Notes: generated from the letters alone by a model not told the origin. A stretch of DNA of 20,959 bases from Stenotrophomonas sp. Marseille-Q4652 (GCF_916618915.1 NZ_CAKAKE010000002.1:1-20959); one strand, 5' to 3'; shown: positions 6,254-13,649, numbered from the stretch's first letter. Translations and numbers: made by a program.

Positions 6254-8095
6254 ATGAGCATTACCACCAACGGCGCCCCCCTGGGGACGGATGGAATCAA
6301 GGCCCTGGCGTCCACCGATAGCTGGCAGACCCCCAGCGAATACGTGGACCCCACCACCGGCAAGACCTACCGAGCCGACACCCTGGAAGACCTGTTGGAC
6401 ATGCTGGCGCAGAACAACGTGCCGCTGTTCGACCATGACGCCATGCGTGCCGCCGGCAAGACCACGGCCCCGAAGGGCAACCGCAGCGGGCAGGGCCCCA
6501 GCGGCGACGACAACCTCCAGTGGGACCGTTTGCTGATTCAGCTCCAGCACTACCCGGACCCGGAAAAAGCCCGCGAAATCATCATGGGCGCCCTCGCCAA
6601 CCCGGACGTGAGCATGACCCGCAACCTGGGCGGCGGTCGCACTGCCACCAAGGTGCTGCAGGGCCGTCGCGCCGTGCTGGCCCACGAAGTCCATCACGAC
6701 GACGAGCGCGGCCCGCACTTCATGGCCCAGGTTCATACCGTGGCCTTGGGCCCGGATGGCCATATCAGCCAGAAGTGGAGTTTTAGCCGCGGCGAAGACG
6801 CCAAGGCGATGGTGGAACAGGTCAACGAGGCCCTGGCCCAAAATGGCCTGGCCCCGCTGGTGTTCCGTCTGCGCGATGAAACCGGCACCTCCGTGGCCGA
6901 GCGCAAGGCCCAGCTGGACGCTGCACAGTCCGAGGAATACCGCCAGGCTGCGGAAAAGGGCGAGCTGCCCCCGTTGCTGGAAGACGACGCCGCCGACGCC
7001 CTGGCCGACGCCATGCCGACGTCGGCCAAGAAGGAGAGCCTGCGGGCCGCTGCGCAAAGCGCAGGCGCCCAAGCGGCCAGCCTCTACGCCCAGGCCGCTG
7101 CCCTCCAGAAGCAAAACGCGCTTTACCGCCAAGCCCTGCGCGCCCTGGAGGCCGAAGAGCAGCACTTGGCCCGCATCGGTTCGCTCAACACTCGCCTCCA
7201 GGAAGCGGTGGCCAACGCTGCCGAGGCCGAAGCCCAGCACGCGGCTACCGTGGCCGAGCAGGCGGCGGTGATTGAGCAGACCCAGGCCAAGGCGGCAGAA
7301 CTGTCCGAGCAGCTGGAAAGCACCACCGCGGCTTTGAATGAAACCAACGCCACCTTGGAGTCGACCGAAGCCGAGTTGACCCAGGCCCAGGCCAGCGTTT
7401 CCACGCTGACCAGCGCAAAGCTGGAGCTGGAGGAAAAGCTGGAGGAAACCAGCGCGCAACTGCGCGGCGTCACCGATGACCTGGCCGTGGCCACGCAGAA
7501 CATCGACCAGCTGGAAACCCGTCAGGCCGAGCTGTCCCGCGCCTTGGACACCGAGCGCCTGGCCCGCAAGAACGAAGCCGCCGCGCACGAGGCCGAGGTT
7601 TCCGAACTGCGCGGCGAGCTGTCGGCAGAGAAGAAGGCCCGCGAAAAGGTGGAGAGCCAGCTGGAGCGCACCCGCGGCGAGCTGGCCGACGAGCGCACCG
7701 CCCACCACGCGGCCCTGGCCGAGTTGAAGAGCGAAACCAAGCGCGCCGACACCGCCGAAAAGGCCGCCGCCAAGGCTCAGGACGAACTGGCCGCCCTGCG
7801 TGAGCAGCTGGCCATGGTCCAGGCCCAGGCCAAGGCCCAGGCCGCTGACCTGGAGCGCGAGCGCGAAGCCCGCAATCAGGCCGAGCAGGCCGCCCGCGCC
7901 GCTACCGCGGCCCAGGCCACTGCCGAAGCCCAGCGCGACGCCCGGCCGACCCAGGAGCAACTGCAGGACGCCCTGGCGGCCAAGGCCAAGGCCGAAGCCC
8001 AGCGCGACGCCCTGGCCGAGCGCCTGGAGCAGCTGGTGAAGGCTCAGGCCCCGACGCCGGGGAATGAGAACGGCAACAAGGGCCCCCAGGCGTAA
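6254..8095 (+). CDS. large coiled-coil protein with a degenerate Mob_Pre-like motif
   Basis: A 613-residue soluble protein. The ribosome-binding site TAGGAG lies 9 bases before ATG 6254. Residues 1-200 form a globular part containing HHDDERGPHFMAQVHTV (147-163). This fits the H-x-D-E-x-x-P-H signature of MOBV (Mob_Pre) relaxases as H148-x-D150-E151-x-x-P154-H155, although the final His of the family signature is Met157 and no motif I could be found. From about residue 255 to 600 the protein is one long coiled coil with heptad-like Leu/Ala and Glu/Lys/Arg, including SMC-like stretches (SEQLESTTAALNETNATLES). MOBV relaxases also carry long C-terminal coiled coils, so a diverged relaxase is possible; a structural or DNA-bridging protein is equally possible. 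It leads an operon with an ankyrin protein. Confidence 0.75.
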   Translation: MSITTNGAPLGTDGIKALASTDSWQTPSEYVDPTTGKTYRADTLEDLLDMLAQNNVPLFDHDAMRAAGKTTAPKGNRSGQGPSGDDNLQWDRLLIQLQHYPDPEKAREIIMGALANPDVSMTRNLGGGRTATKVLQGRRAVLAHEVHHDDERGPHFMAQVHTVALGPDGHISQKWSFSRGEDAKAMVEQVNEALAQNGLAPLVFRLRDETGTSVAERKAQLDAAQSEEYRQAAEKGELPPLLEDDAADALADAMPTSAKKESLRAAAQSAGAQAASLYAQAAALQKQNALYRQALRALEAEEQHLARIGSLNTRLQEAVANAAEAEAQHAATVAEQAAVIEQTQAKAAELSEQLESTTAALNETNATLESTEAELTQAQASVSTLTSAKLELEEKLEETSAQLRGVTDDLAVATQNIDQLETRQAELSRALDTERLARKNEAAAHEAEVSELRGELSAEKKAREKVESQLERTRGELADERTAHHAALAELKSETKRADTAEKAAAKAQDELAALREQLAMVQAQAKAQAADLEREREARNQAEQAARAATAAQATAEAQRDARPTQEQLQDALAAKAKAEAQRDALAERLEQLVKAQAPTPGNENGNKGPQA

Positions 8096-8104
8096 GGGGG
8101 CCAT

Positions 8105-8545
8105 GTGACCGACCTCCACCGCGCCGTTGAGGCCCGCGACCTTTCCACCCTCCAGCGGTTGCTGGAGGAAGGCGCGGATCCCAACCGGCGCGGTGGCCAG
8201 GTCCACCCGCCGCTCCACCGAGCCGCCCAGCTGGGCGATGTGGAAGCGGTCAAGGCATTGTTGGCCGCTGGGGCCAACCCAAATTCCCGCGGATTCTGGA
8301 AACAGACCCCGCTGATGTATGCGGCCCAGGGCGAGGGTGACACCTCTGCCGCCGCTGCTGTGCTGCTGAACGCCGGCGCCAAGTTGAGCGCGCGTGACCG
8401 CAGCAACGACACTGCATTGCTCTGTGCCGTCCGAACCGGCCACCCCAACGTTTCCCGCTTGCTCGCCGCGGCGAGCAAATCCCACCACCTGGAAACCATG
8501 TTGAAGCAGGCGCCAACGGCGCCTGCGTCACGGGGGAGGCTCTGA
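8105..8545 (+). CDS. ankyrin repeat protein
   Basis: A 146-residue protein with a GTG start at 8105, preceded by AAGGGGG at 8094-8100. Residues 2-120 contain about four ankyrin repeats with the usual features: DLHRAVEARDLSTLQRLLEE, GADPNRR, PLHRAAQLGDVEAVKALLAA, GANPNSRG, TPLMYAAQGEGDTSAAAAVL and LLCAVRTGHPNVSRLLAAA. No signal peptide or membrane segment. It follows the coiled-coil gene after 9 bases, and its stop overlaps the next start (TGATG), so the three genes are coupled. Ankyrin repeats bind partner proteins; the neighbours on either side are the obvious candidates. It is one of three ankyrin-type genes in the window. Confidence 0.85.
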   Translation: MTDLHRAVEARDLSTLQRLLEEGADPNRRGGQVHPPLHRAAQLGDVEAVKALLAAGANPNSRGFWKQTPLMYAAQGEGDTSAAAAVLLNAGAKLSARDRSNDTALLCAVRTGHPNVSRLLAAASKSHHLETMLKQAPTAPASRGRL

Positions 8546-9570
8546 TGAAAATACCCGGACCGGAAGAAGGCAGCGCCCGTGCTGATGACGACATTGCCGC
8601 TTTGTTGAGCGCGGCCGACGCGCGGATCCAATCGCAGAAAAAAGGCAGCTGGGAGAACCAAGGCGACGTGGCCCCCGTGGTCGTGGACCTGGGCGCCGAG
8701 CTGCGGAAAAACTGGCTGTGGGTGCGCCCCTGGCGCTCCAGGCCGGTGGACCCGCCGGACTTCTCCACCGCCGAGCCCATGGGCCGCTTGCCGGGTTGTC
8801 GCAGCAAGGCCAGCGCCTGGTGCTCCCGTCAGGGCGACCCGTCAGGCCCCTGGTGGGCGCTTCACCTAGACGGTGACCCGGAGAGCCTGGACACCGAAAC
8901 CATCGCCCGTTGCTGGCGCGTCTGGTGGCGCACCCAGGTCCGCATTTTCGTGGAGTTGGAAGACCTCACGGCCGACGCCGGCGACGGTCCGGCCGCCCAG
9001 GCCTGGTTGAAACTGACCTGGGAGGAAGTCGTGCGCCTGCGCGGCAAGGTGACGATGTTCCCCGTGCCTGGCCATCCCGACGAGTCCAAGGTCCGGGCCA
9101 TGGCCAAAGACCCCCACGCCATCAGCTACCTCAACGCCTGGCTGCGCGCCGAAGGCGCTCCCCGGCGGGTGCCCAAGGTGGCCACCCTGGAGGCGGTGGA
9201 GGCTCACGCAGCGAACGAGGCGCGCGACGCGCTGGCGGTCCTGGAGTTTGCCCGCCGTGACCTGGCCAGGGCACGCAGCGAGCGGGGCAGGGCGCGGTTG
9301 AACGTGGCCCAGCAGCGCCGGGCTGTGGGCGGCATGGCCGCGGTGATGACCGTGCTGGGCCTGGGCAAGCCCAAGGCCATGGACCCGAACCAGGAAGCGG
9401 CCACCAGGGCAGAGGCTGGCGTCATCGCCGCCAAGCGTGCCGTGCGCGAAGCCGAGAAGGCGTTGAAGCACAAGCAGGAAGCCCTGGAAGCGGCGCGCAG
9501 CAGGCTGGAGAAGGCCATCCGGGAGCGCTTGGAAGCAGAGCAAGCCGAAGCCTCCAAGCCGCCATCTTGA
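8545..9570 (+). CDS. Trp-rich protein with C-terminal coiled coil, unknown function
   Basis: A 341-residue soluble protein. The start overlaps the ankyrin stop by one base (TGATG). Residues 50-160 are unusually rich in tryptophan (KNWLWVRPWRSRP, SGPWWALHLDGDP, RCWRVWWRTQVRIF) and look like a compact globular domain. Residues 220-341 are a charged helical region (EFARRDLARARSERGRARLN; EAEKALKHKQEALEAARSRL), probably coiled coil, interrupted by a glycine-rich stretch at about 265-280. I recognise no family. It ends the operon started at 6254; the next 120 bases hold short tandem repeats and promoter d. The coiled coil suggests it may associate with the 613-residue coiled-coil protein of the same operon (inference). 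Confidence 0.75.
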   Translation: MKIPGPEEGSARADDDIAALLSAADARIQSQKKGSWENQGDVAPVVVDLGAELRKNWLWVRPWRSRPVDPPDFSTAEPMGRLPGCRSKASAWCSRQGDPSGPWWALHLDGDPESLDTETIARCWRVWWRTQVRIFVELEDLTADAGDGPAAQAWLKLTWEEVVRLRGKVTMFPVPGHPDESKVRAMAKDPHAISYLNAWLRAEGAPRRVPKVATLEAVEAHAANEARDALAVLEFARRDLARARSERGRARLNVAQQRRAVGGMAAVMTVLGLGKPKAMDPNQEAATRAEAGVIAAKRAVREAEKALKHKQEALEAARSRLEKAIRERLEAEQAEASKPPS

Positions 9571-9587
9571 CAGGGCAATGGTTGCAT

Positions 9588-9620
9588 GGGAACTGTGGGA
9601 ACTGCGGGAACTTGGGAATT
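9588..9620. repeat. short tandem repeats GGGAACTG(N)
   Basis: Three adjacent copies of GGGAACT with 8-9 base spacing (9588, 9597, 9606), followed by a partial GGGAATT (9614). They lie 15 bases upstream of the -35 box of promoter d and in front of the DUF927 ATPase gene. The arrangement resembles a small iteron or activator-site cluster. Confidence 0.6.
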
Positions 9621-9635
9621 TCAGCCCTGGAGCCC

Positions 9636-9664
9636 TTGACAGAACAAATAATAGAATATAATAT
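9636..9664 (+). promoter_or_regulatory. A/T-block promoter d of the DUF927 operon
   Basis: TTGACA (9636-9641), a 17-base spacer and TAATAT (9659-9664), inside an A/T block that ends at about 9668. It belongs to the same promoter family as b, c and e. Predicted start of transcription is about 20 bases before the start codon at 9692. Confidence 0.7.
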
Positions 9665-9691
9665 AATAGCATTACAGCCAGGAGAGTGGAC

Positions 9692-11950
9692 ATGGCGGCA
9701 CCCATGACCCCAAAAAACAGCAAGAGCCAGCATCCTGTGGCCCAGACCTTGGAAGCCTTGGAAGCCGAAGGCTGGGATCTGGACCTCCCCGCGAAAGGCG
9801 ACGAGCTGGAGGCGCCGGAGGGCGACCCGCTGGCACCCGGCGGAAGCCAGGTTTTCTACGCAGGCGGCGCCATGGGCGAAATCACCGCCCGCGGCTTCTG
9901 GAAGATGGACAGGGAGGGCGCTTACTACTGCGTCCACCCGTTGCCGTTGTGGCCAGCGGAAATCATTGAGGCTGCCACGCAAGACGGCACTACCGCGGTC
10001 TATGTGCGTATGCGCTTCGCGCGCGTCCATGGCGGCACCGGTGAGTTGAAGTTGCCCCTGGGTGAGCTGGGTGGCTTTGGCCGCAAGGACCACCCGCTGG
10101 TGCGCGGTGGCTGGAAGCCGCCGGCGTCAAAGCGTGCCGGCGCCGTCGAGGAAATCCTGACCTACGCGCTCAAGGAGCTTTCAGAGCTGGGAATGCTACC
10201 CACGCGCAAGGGCTACGAGATTGCCGGATGGGTGGAGCATGACAGGCACGTGCGCCCAGGCTCTGATCTTTACGTGGGCCAGGCCTTGGGCTCCACCGTC
10301 ACCGGCGGCAGCCGTGAGGTCTGGGCCAAGACCATGACCGAGCTGATGAACGATAGCGGCATTCTCGCTTTCACCATCGCTTGCGCCCTGGGTTCGCTGT
10401 TCCGCGGCGTGGTGCCGTTGCCCCACTCAACCAGCCACATCGTCAACCTGACCGGCGCGCCTTCGCGCGGCAAAACCACCATCCTCAAGGTGATTTCCTC
10501 GCTGGCCGGCGTGCCGGACAAGCCCGGTTTCCTGGATGGGGCCAGCACGGCGCGCGGCCTGGAGAACCGGCTGGCTGCGAGCAATCACGGCTGGATGCTG
10601 GTCGATGAGTTCGACCAGCTGCTGATGAAAGACGCCGACGGTGGCGCCACCACCTTGATGTTTGTCTCCAACGGCGGCGGGCGTGAGAAGGCCACCCAGA
10701 CCGGTGGCAGTGTCCAAGGCGCTACCTGGAGCGTGACCGTGGTGGGCACCGGCAACAAGTCACTGCTGGACCTGGCGGCCAGCGCGAAGAAGGGCGAGGC
10801 GCTGACCACCCGCATTTTCGAGCTGGACATCCTGGACGCAGACTTGACCACGTTCACCGAAGTGTCGGCGTTGCCGTCGCGCCTCCACAAGCTTTCAGAA
10901 AACTACGGCTGGGGCTATCCCACCGCGGTGGAAGCCATCGCCAGCCGGCGCGGCGAATGGATTCAACTGTTCTACGAGATTGACGAAGAACAGCGCAGCA
11001 ACGAGCGCCTGGCGCCGATTTTCCAGGACCAAGCGCGGCTGCTGGCCTTCTTTGAGCTGGCCCTGATGGGCGCCGAGCTTGCCAAGGAAGTCATTTCTCC
11101 CGCCGCCGGCGCCGCCGCCCTGGAAGCGGTGGGCATTGCCATGGCCCGCTACGAGCAAGAGCCCGAAAAAGGGATTACCCAGTCGCTTCACCGGCAGCAC
11201 AAGCTGCTGCTGGACCTCCACGAGTGGCTTTCCCTCAATGCGGGCCGGTTTGTCTGGAAAGGCTACGCATGGAAAGAACCGGCGCGTATGCGCTTTGACA
11301 CTGCCGGCGACGCTTACGACGAGGAAGCCAGCCGCGGCATTACCGAGGGCGATCGTCAGGCCGAGCAGGCCCGCTATTTGACCTCCTGCGCCCTGGGCGG
11401 CAGTCGTGGGGCCTTGGGCCAGGTGAAGCAGGTGCGCCCAATGAAGGATGACTTGGATTTTGAGGGCGAGCTGGTGCTGGGCGCGGCAGCGCTGGAAGAG
11501 CTGGAGCGCAACGCGAAGATTGACCGCGCCGAGCTGACGACCGCCGCCAAGGCGTTCGGCTTGCTCCAGACCAACGAGAAGGACCGCGACGCTTACAAGC
11601 TGTCCGGCGCCTTGGCTCGCCAGCTGGGCGGTGGCTCCCGTGGTTTGAAGCTGCTGCTGCGCAAGCCTGACCTGACCGAGCAGATCCGCACCTTGGCGGC
11701 AATGCCCGCCAAAGCTGCCTGGCGCCCGGCGCGCTGGGCCGATGACACCGGCATGGCCGACATGTGGGCCAGCCAGGACACGGCCGCCCTGGAAGCCCTG
11801 GCCCAGGCCAACGCCGAGCAGGTGGCCCAGGGTTACGTCCAGCACGACGACGACGACCAGGAGCTTTATATTCCGGGCTTCGATGACCTCGACGCCCAGG
11901 GCCAGGCCCTGCCTGGGTCAGTGGAAGCCCTGTTTGGAGGCAAACCATGA
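9692..11950 (+). CDS. DUF927-type ATPase (helicase-like)
   Basis: A 752-residue protein. ATG 9692 was preferred over GTG 9686 because AGGAG (9680-9684) lies 7 bases from the ATG but only one from the GTG. The central part matches the DUF927 family, described as helicase-like or inactivated helicase proteins of phages and mobile elements. Motifs are Walker A GAPSRGKTT (about 255-263), Walker B WMLVDEFD (about 301-308, with the DE pair) and a following SNGGGREKATQTGG region. The N-terminal 180 residues carry a separate domain (strand-rich, VYVRMRFARVHGGTGELKLP). The C-terminal 200 residues are helical and acidic at the end. These proteins are usually linked to plasmid or phage replication or primase modules. 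The following gene overlaps by 4 bases (ATGA). Confidence 0.85.
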   Translation: MAAPMTPKNSKSQHPVAQTLEALEAEGWDLDLPAKGDELEAPEGDPLAPGGSQVFYAGGAMGEITARGFWKMDREGAYYCVHPLPLWPAEIIEAATQDGTTAVYVRMRFARVHGGTGELKLPLGELGGFGRKDHPLVRGGWKPPASKRAGAVEEILTYALKELSELGMLPTRKGYEIAGWVEHDRHVRPGSDLYVGQALGSTVTGGSREVWAKTMTELMNDSGILAFTIACALGSLFRGVVPLPHSTSHIVNLTGAPSRGKTTILKVISSLAGVPDKPGFLDGASTARGLENRLAASNHGWMLVDEFDQLLMKDADGGATTLMFVSNGGGREKATQTGGSVQGATWSVTVVGTGNKSLLDLAASAKKGEALTTRIFELDILDADLTTFTEVSALPSRLHKLSENYGWGYPTAVEAIASRRGEWIQLFYEIDEEQRSNERLAPIFQDQARLLAFFELALMGAELAKEVISPAAGAAALEAVGIAMARYEQEPEKGITQSLHRQHKLLLDLHEWLSLNAGRFVWKGYAWKEPARMRFDTAGDAYDEEASRGITEGDRQAEQARYLTSCALGGSRGALGQVKQVRPMKDDLDFEGELVLGAAALEELERNAKIDRAELTTAAKAFGLLQTNEKDRDAYKLSGALARQLGGGSRGLKLLLRKPDLTEQIRTLAAMPAKAAWRPARWADDTGMADMWASQDTAALEALAQANAEQVAQGYVQHDDDDQELYIPGFDDLDAQGQALPGSVEALFGGKP

Positions 11951-12339
11951 CGTTGAGCGTTCGTGCCATCCATCGGCCCCTGGGCCTGGCCATCGGCCCG
12001 CTGTCGGTCGGCGTGGCCGAGCATGAAGGCCATTTCTACGCTGACGTGCCGCCCCTGGGCCGCATTTCAGCCAGCTCCCTGGAAGAGCTGGCCAGCTCGC
12101 TGCAGGCAGGACTGGCCGACTTCCAGAAGCGCGCCAGGGCGCTGGAAGTGGAAGAGATGGAGAAGGCCTTGGCCACGGCCCACCAGAACCGGCAGCGGTC
12201 CCTGGCCCAGCTGCGCGAAGCGGCCACCGTGGCGGCAGCCAGGGCGCACCGACTGGCGGCAACACGCTACGCGCTGCTGGTGTTGGTGCTCATGCCTCTG
12301 TTGAACCAGCACGCCCCAGCCTGGCGACTGGGGCGGTAG
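11947..12339 (+). CDS. small protein with HicB-like N-terminus and C-terminal membrane helix
   Basis: A 130-residue product whose ATG overlaps the DUF927 stop (ATGA), so translation is coupled. Residues 20-57 (VGVAEHEGHFYADVPPLG, then SSLEELASSLQAGLADF) resemble the strand-strand-helix unit of HicB/UPF0150 proteins, which normally read as a Gly-Tyr-x-Ala-x-Val-Pro pattern; this is a weak resemblance. Residues 58-100 are a charged helix or coiled coil, and residues 106-119 (RYALLVLVLMPLL) are hydrophobic and could anchor the protein in the membrane. No HicA-like partner is seen. The stop is 5 bases from the convergent mqsA stop, and the operon terminator lies further downstream inside mqsA. 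Confidence 0.65.
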   Translation: MTLSVRAIHRPLGLAIGPLSVGVAEHEGHFYADVPPLGRISASSLEELASSLQAGLADFQKRARALEVEEMEKALATAHQNRQRSLAQLREAATVAAARAHRLAATRYALLVLVLMPLLNQHAPAWRLGR

Positions 12340-12344
12340 AAATC

Positions 12345-13049
12345 TCAACGCCGGCCGGGTGCCGCCGAACGGTGTGAGGTGAGGGCTCCAGTCTTCGGAC
12401 TGGGGCCCTTTTTTTCAGTGCCGGCCACCAGCTTCCCGGTCACCACCTCGCCGGTGGCGGTCCTGACTTTCACCTGGCCACCGGAGGCGGTGAGCGTTCC
12501 CAGCCGCTTCTCCAGGGCCTTGCGGTTCATCACGCGGTTGACCAAGGCGGGGCGCTTGGCCCTGGGTGAAACGGACACTTTGCCGCGCATTTCCACCTTG
12601 ACCTTGCTGGCCAGCTGCGGGGCCACTTCCGCGAGCAAATCCGGGTGCTTGTCCAGCAGCTTGAACAAGTTGAACACCGCCGGCAGCGGTTCGGCCTCGC
12701 CGCGCTCGTAGCGGCTAAAGGCGTTGTGACCGCCGCCGGTGAGCAGTGCCGCCGCGGCCTGGGTCAGGCCCAGGGCTTCGCGGATCCGCTTCAACTCGTC
12801 GGCGCGGGCCTTGCGCACCTTCGCCACCAGGGCGTTGGAAACCGACGCCCAACGGGCGGTGCTGCCGGCGTCGGCAAAGGTTTCCTCGCACACGCGGCAC
12901 CGCTCGCCGGTCATCGTCAGCTCTTCGCTGAAATCGCCAACGCGCACGGTTTCCAGGCCCTTGTAGGGCTCTAGCGCCTGGGCGCTTCCGCACACCGGGC
13001 ACTGGCCAACGGCCAGGGCGACGCCGTGGTTCTCGTTGTGCTGTGTCAT
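12345..13049 (-). CDS. mqsA: MqsA-type antitoxin with C-terminal extension
   Basis: A 234-residue protein of the MqsA (YgiT) antitoxin family. The N-terminal zinc-binding domain has the CxxC pairs C17/C20 (CPVCG) and C51/C54 (CRVCEE). The C-terminal HTH_3 (Xre-like) domain spans about 84-140, with LGLTQAAAALLTGGG and NAFSRYERGEAEP, then LFKLLDKHPDLL, where E. coli MqsA nearly ends (131 residues). About 90 further residues follow (basic, then KVRTATGEVVTGKLVAG and a Gly/Pro/Ser tail) that E. coli MqsA does not have. It neutralises MqsR and represses the operon. The start overlaps the mqsR stop by 4 bases. The last 25 codons overlap the terminator of the opposite operon, so part of the tail may be fortuitous read-through rather than selected sequence. 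Confidence 0.92.
   Translation of the reverse strand: MTQHNENHGVALAVGQCPVCGSAQALEPYKGLETVRVGDFSEELTMTGERCRVCEETFADAGSTARWASVSNALVAKVRKARADELKRIREALGLTQAAAALLTGGGHNAFSRYERGEAEPLPAVFNLFKLLDKHPDLLAEVAPQLASKVKVEMRGKVSVSPRAKRPALVNRVMNRKALEKRLGTLTASGGQVKVRTATGEVVTGKLVAGTEKKGPSPKTGALTSHRSAAPGRR
12383..12415 (+). terminator. strong intrinsic terminator of the DUF927 operon
   Basis: An 11-bp stem with one G-T pair (12383-12393 with 12398-12408), a stable TTCG tetraloop and seven T (12409-12415). On the opposite strand these bases encode part of the C-terminus of MqsA (KKGPSPKTGA region), so the terminator is embedded in a convergent coding sequence. Confidence 0.92.
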
Positions 13050-13381
13050 GTGTCGTTTTCCTCCAGGCGTTTGAACGAAATCACCACGCGGGGGGTGGTG
13101 TTGGCGTCGGGCGGCTCAATCAGGGTGAACTTGACGTAAGCCGCGCCGGCGGGGGTGTCGCAGTGATAGACGTCCTGCCAGATCCGATGGTCCGCGTGGG
13201 TGGTCATCGACTTGTAGCAATCTGAGCGCTCCAGCGCCGCGATGGCCGCCAGGGCTTCGTCGGTGGTCAGCTTCATTTCTTCCACGCCCTTGCGGGCGCT
13301 ACCGGTGAAGCAGCCCACCCCGTGGATGGCCACAACTTCTTTGACCTTGGCCAGGGGGTAATGCGCGGACTTTTTTTCCAT
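13046..13381 (-). CDS. mqsR: MqsR-family mRNA interferase toxin
   Basis: A 111-residue RelE-fold endoribonuclease of the MqsR family; the E. coli enzyme cleaves mRNA at GCU/GCA. The diagnostic stretch SDCYKSMTTHADHRIWQDVY (53-72) is nearly the same as E. coli MqsR. The residues reported as important there (K56, Q68, Y81, K96) correspond to K57, Q69, Y82 and K104, so the toxin looks intact. It precedes mqsA, as in E. coli (toxin first, the reverse of most toxin-antitoxin operons). The ATG at 13381 has only a weak purine-rich site upstream. The promoter at 13394-13421 carries an MqsA-box-like palindrome, implying autorepression by MqsA. On a plasmid it likely acts as a stability or addiction module. 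Confidence 0.95.
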   Translation of the reverse strand: MEKKSAHYPLAKVKEVVAIHGVGCFTGSARKGVEEMKLTTDEALAAIAALERSDCYKSMTTHADHRIWQDVYHCDTPAGAAYVKFTLIEPPDANTTPRVVISFKRLEENDT

Positions 13382-13393
13382 GTCTCGGGTTCC

Positions 13394-13421
13394 ATTCTAC
13401 CCTTAAAGGGTAACGCGGCAA
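13394..13421 (-). promoter_or_regulatory. mqsRA promoter with MqsA-type palindrome
   Basis: Reading on the minus strand, TTGCCG (13421-13416), a 16-base spacer and TAGAAT (13399-13394) form the promoter. The spacer contains the palindrome ACCCT-TAA-AGGGT (13399-13411, extending to 13398-13412). E. coli MqsA binds AACCT-N3/4-AGGTT; the same architecture with one base changed per arm is seen here, between the -35 and -10 boxes. Confidence 0.75.
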
Positions 13422-13427
13422 GAGGGG

Positions 13428-13455
13428 TTGACAGTCAAGTCTAGACTGCTAGGTT
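13428..13455 (+). promoter_or_regulatory. plus-strand promoter with TCTAGAC operator O1
   Basis: TTGACA (13428-13433), a 16-base spacer and TAGGTT (13450-13455). The spacer is filled by the palindrome AGTCTAGACT (13438-13447), flanked by a second inverted pair CAGTC/GACTG (13432 and 13444). No protein gene follows on this strand before the terminator at 13535, so the promoter would make a short RNA. Confidence 0.55.
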
Positions 13456-13461
13456 CAAAGG

Positions 13462-13556
13462 GGCCGGGGGTGCTCCAACCTCCCTCCCCCGGCTTCCTTG
13501 GTGGGTATGTCGTTGCGTTGCAGTAGTAGGAGAGCCCCGCCCCTGGCGGGGTTTTC
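13462..13556 (+). ncRNA. candidate regulated small RNA (about 95 nt)
   Basis: This is the stretch between a TTGACA/TAGGTT promoter and an intrinsic terminator on the plus strand. Its 5' end forms a perfect 8-bp hairpin (GCCGGGGG at 13463-13470, CCCCCGGC at 13486-13493). The 15-base C-rich loop contains CCTCC, the complement of the Shine-Dalgarno core. A linker of about 40 bases follows, then the terminator hairpin. No convincing reading frame is present. The promoter carries operator O1, related to the sites in front of the neighbouring RHH gene and the JAB-like gene. C-rich loop sRNAs of this form act on ribosome-binding sites in other bacteria; the targets here are unknown. Both ends are inferred. 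Confidence 0.45.
13535..13555 (+). terminator. intrinsic terminator of the candidate sRNA
   Basis: A perfect 7-bp GC stem (CCCCGCC at 13535-13541, GGCGGGG at 13545-13551) with a CCT loop, then TTTT and TCTTT. It points rightward, although no protein gene lies upstream on that strand, which is the main reason to suspect a small RNA. Confidence 0.8.
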
Positions 13557-13563
13557 TCTTTGG

Positions 13564-13649
13564 GCCGGCAGGACGCCGGCTTTCCCCGACCTGGCCCGCG
13601 TCGTGCGGGCCCGTCTTTCCAGCCAAGCGGGTAGGGGCCGGCCCCTACC
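13564..13649. repeat. cluster of three further inverted repeats
   Basis: Three consecutive GC-rich inverted repeats: GCCGGC-N5-GCCGGC (13564-13580), GGCCCGC-N5-GCGGGCC (13593-13611) and the perfect 20-bp palindrome 13630-13649 (GGTAGGGGCC and its complement). They follow the sRNA terminator and lead into the 3' end of the RHH gene on the minus strand. They may act as its terminator or mRNA-stabilising structure, or as part of a plasmid origin. Confidence 0.6.

Noticed and set aside
6215..8488. Long open frame of 757 codons on the minus strand
   Set aside because: It is opposite the coiled-coil and ankyrin genes; the Gly/Leu/Gln-rich low-complexity product is the antisense of a repetitive Ala/Glu/Lys coding sequence.
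11947..12339. HicB antitoxin
   Set aside because: Only a short strand-helix stretch resembles HicB, no HicA toxin is adjacent and a membrane helix follows, so the gene is left as unknown.
13535..13649. CRISPR array or tRNA-like structure
   Set aside because: The hairpins are all different, with no constant repeat and spacer pattern, and no cloverleaf can be drawn.
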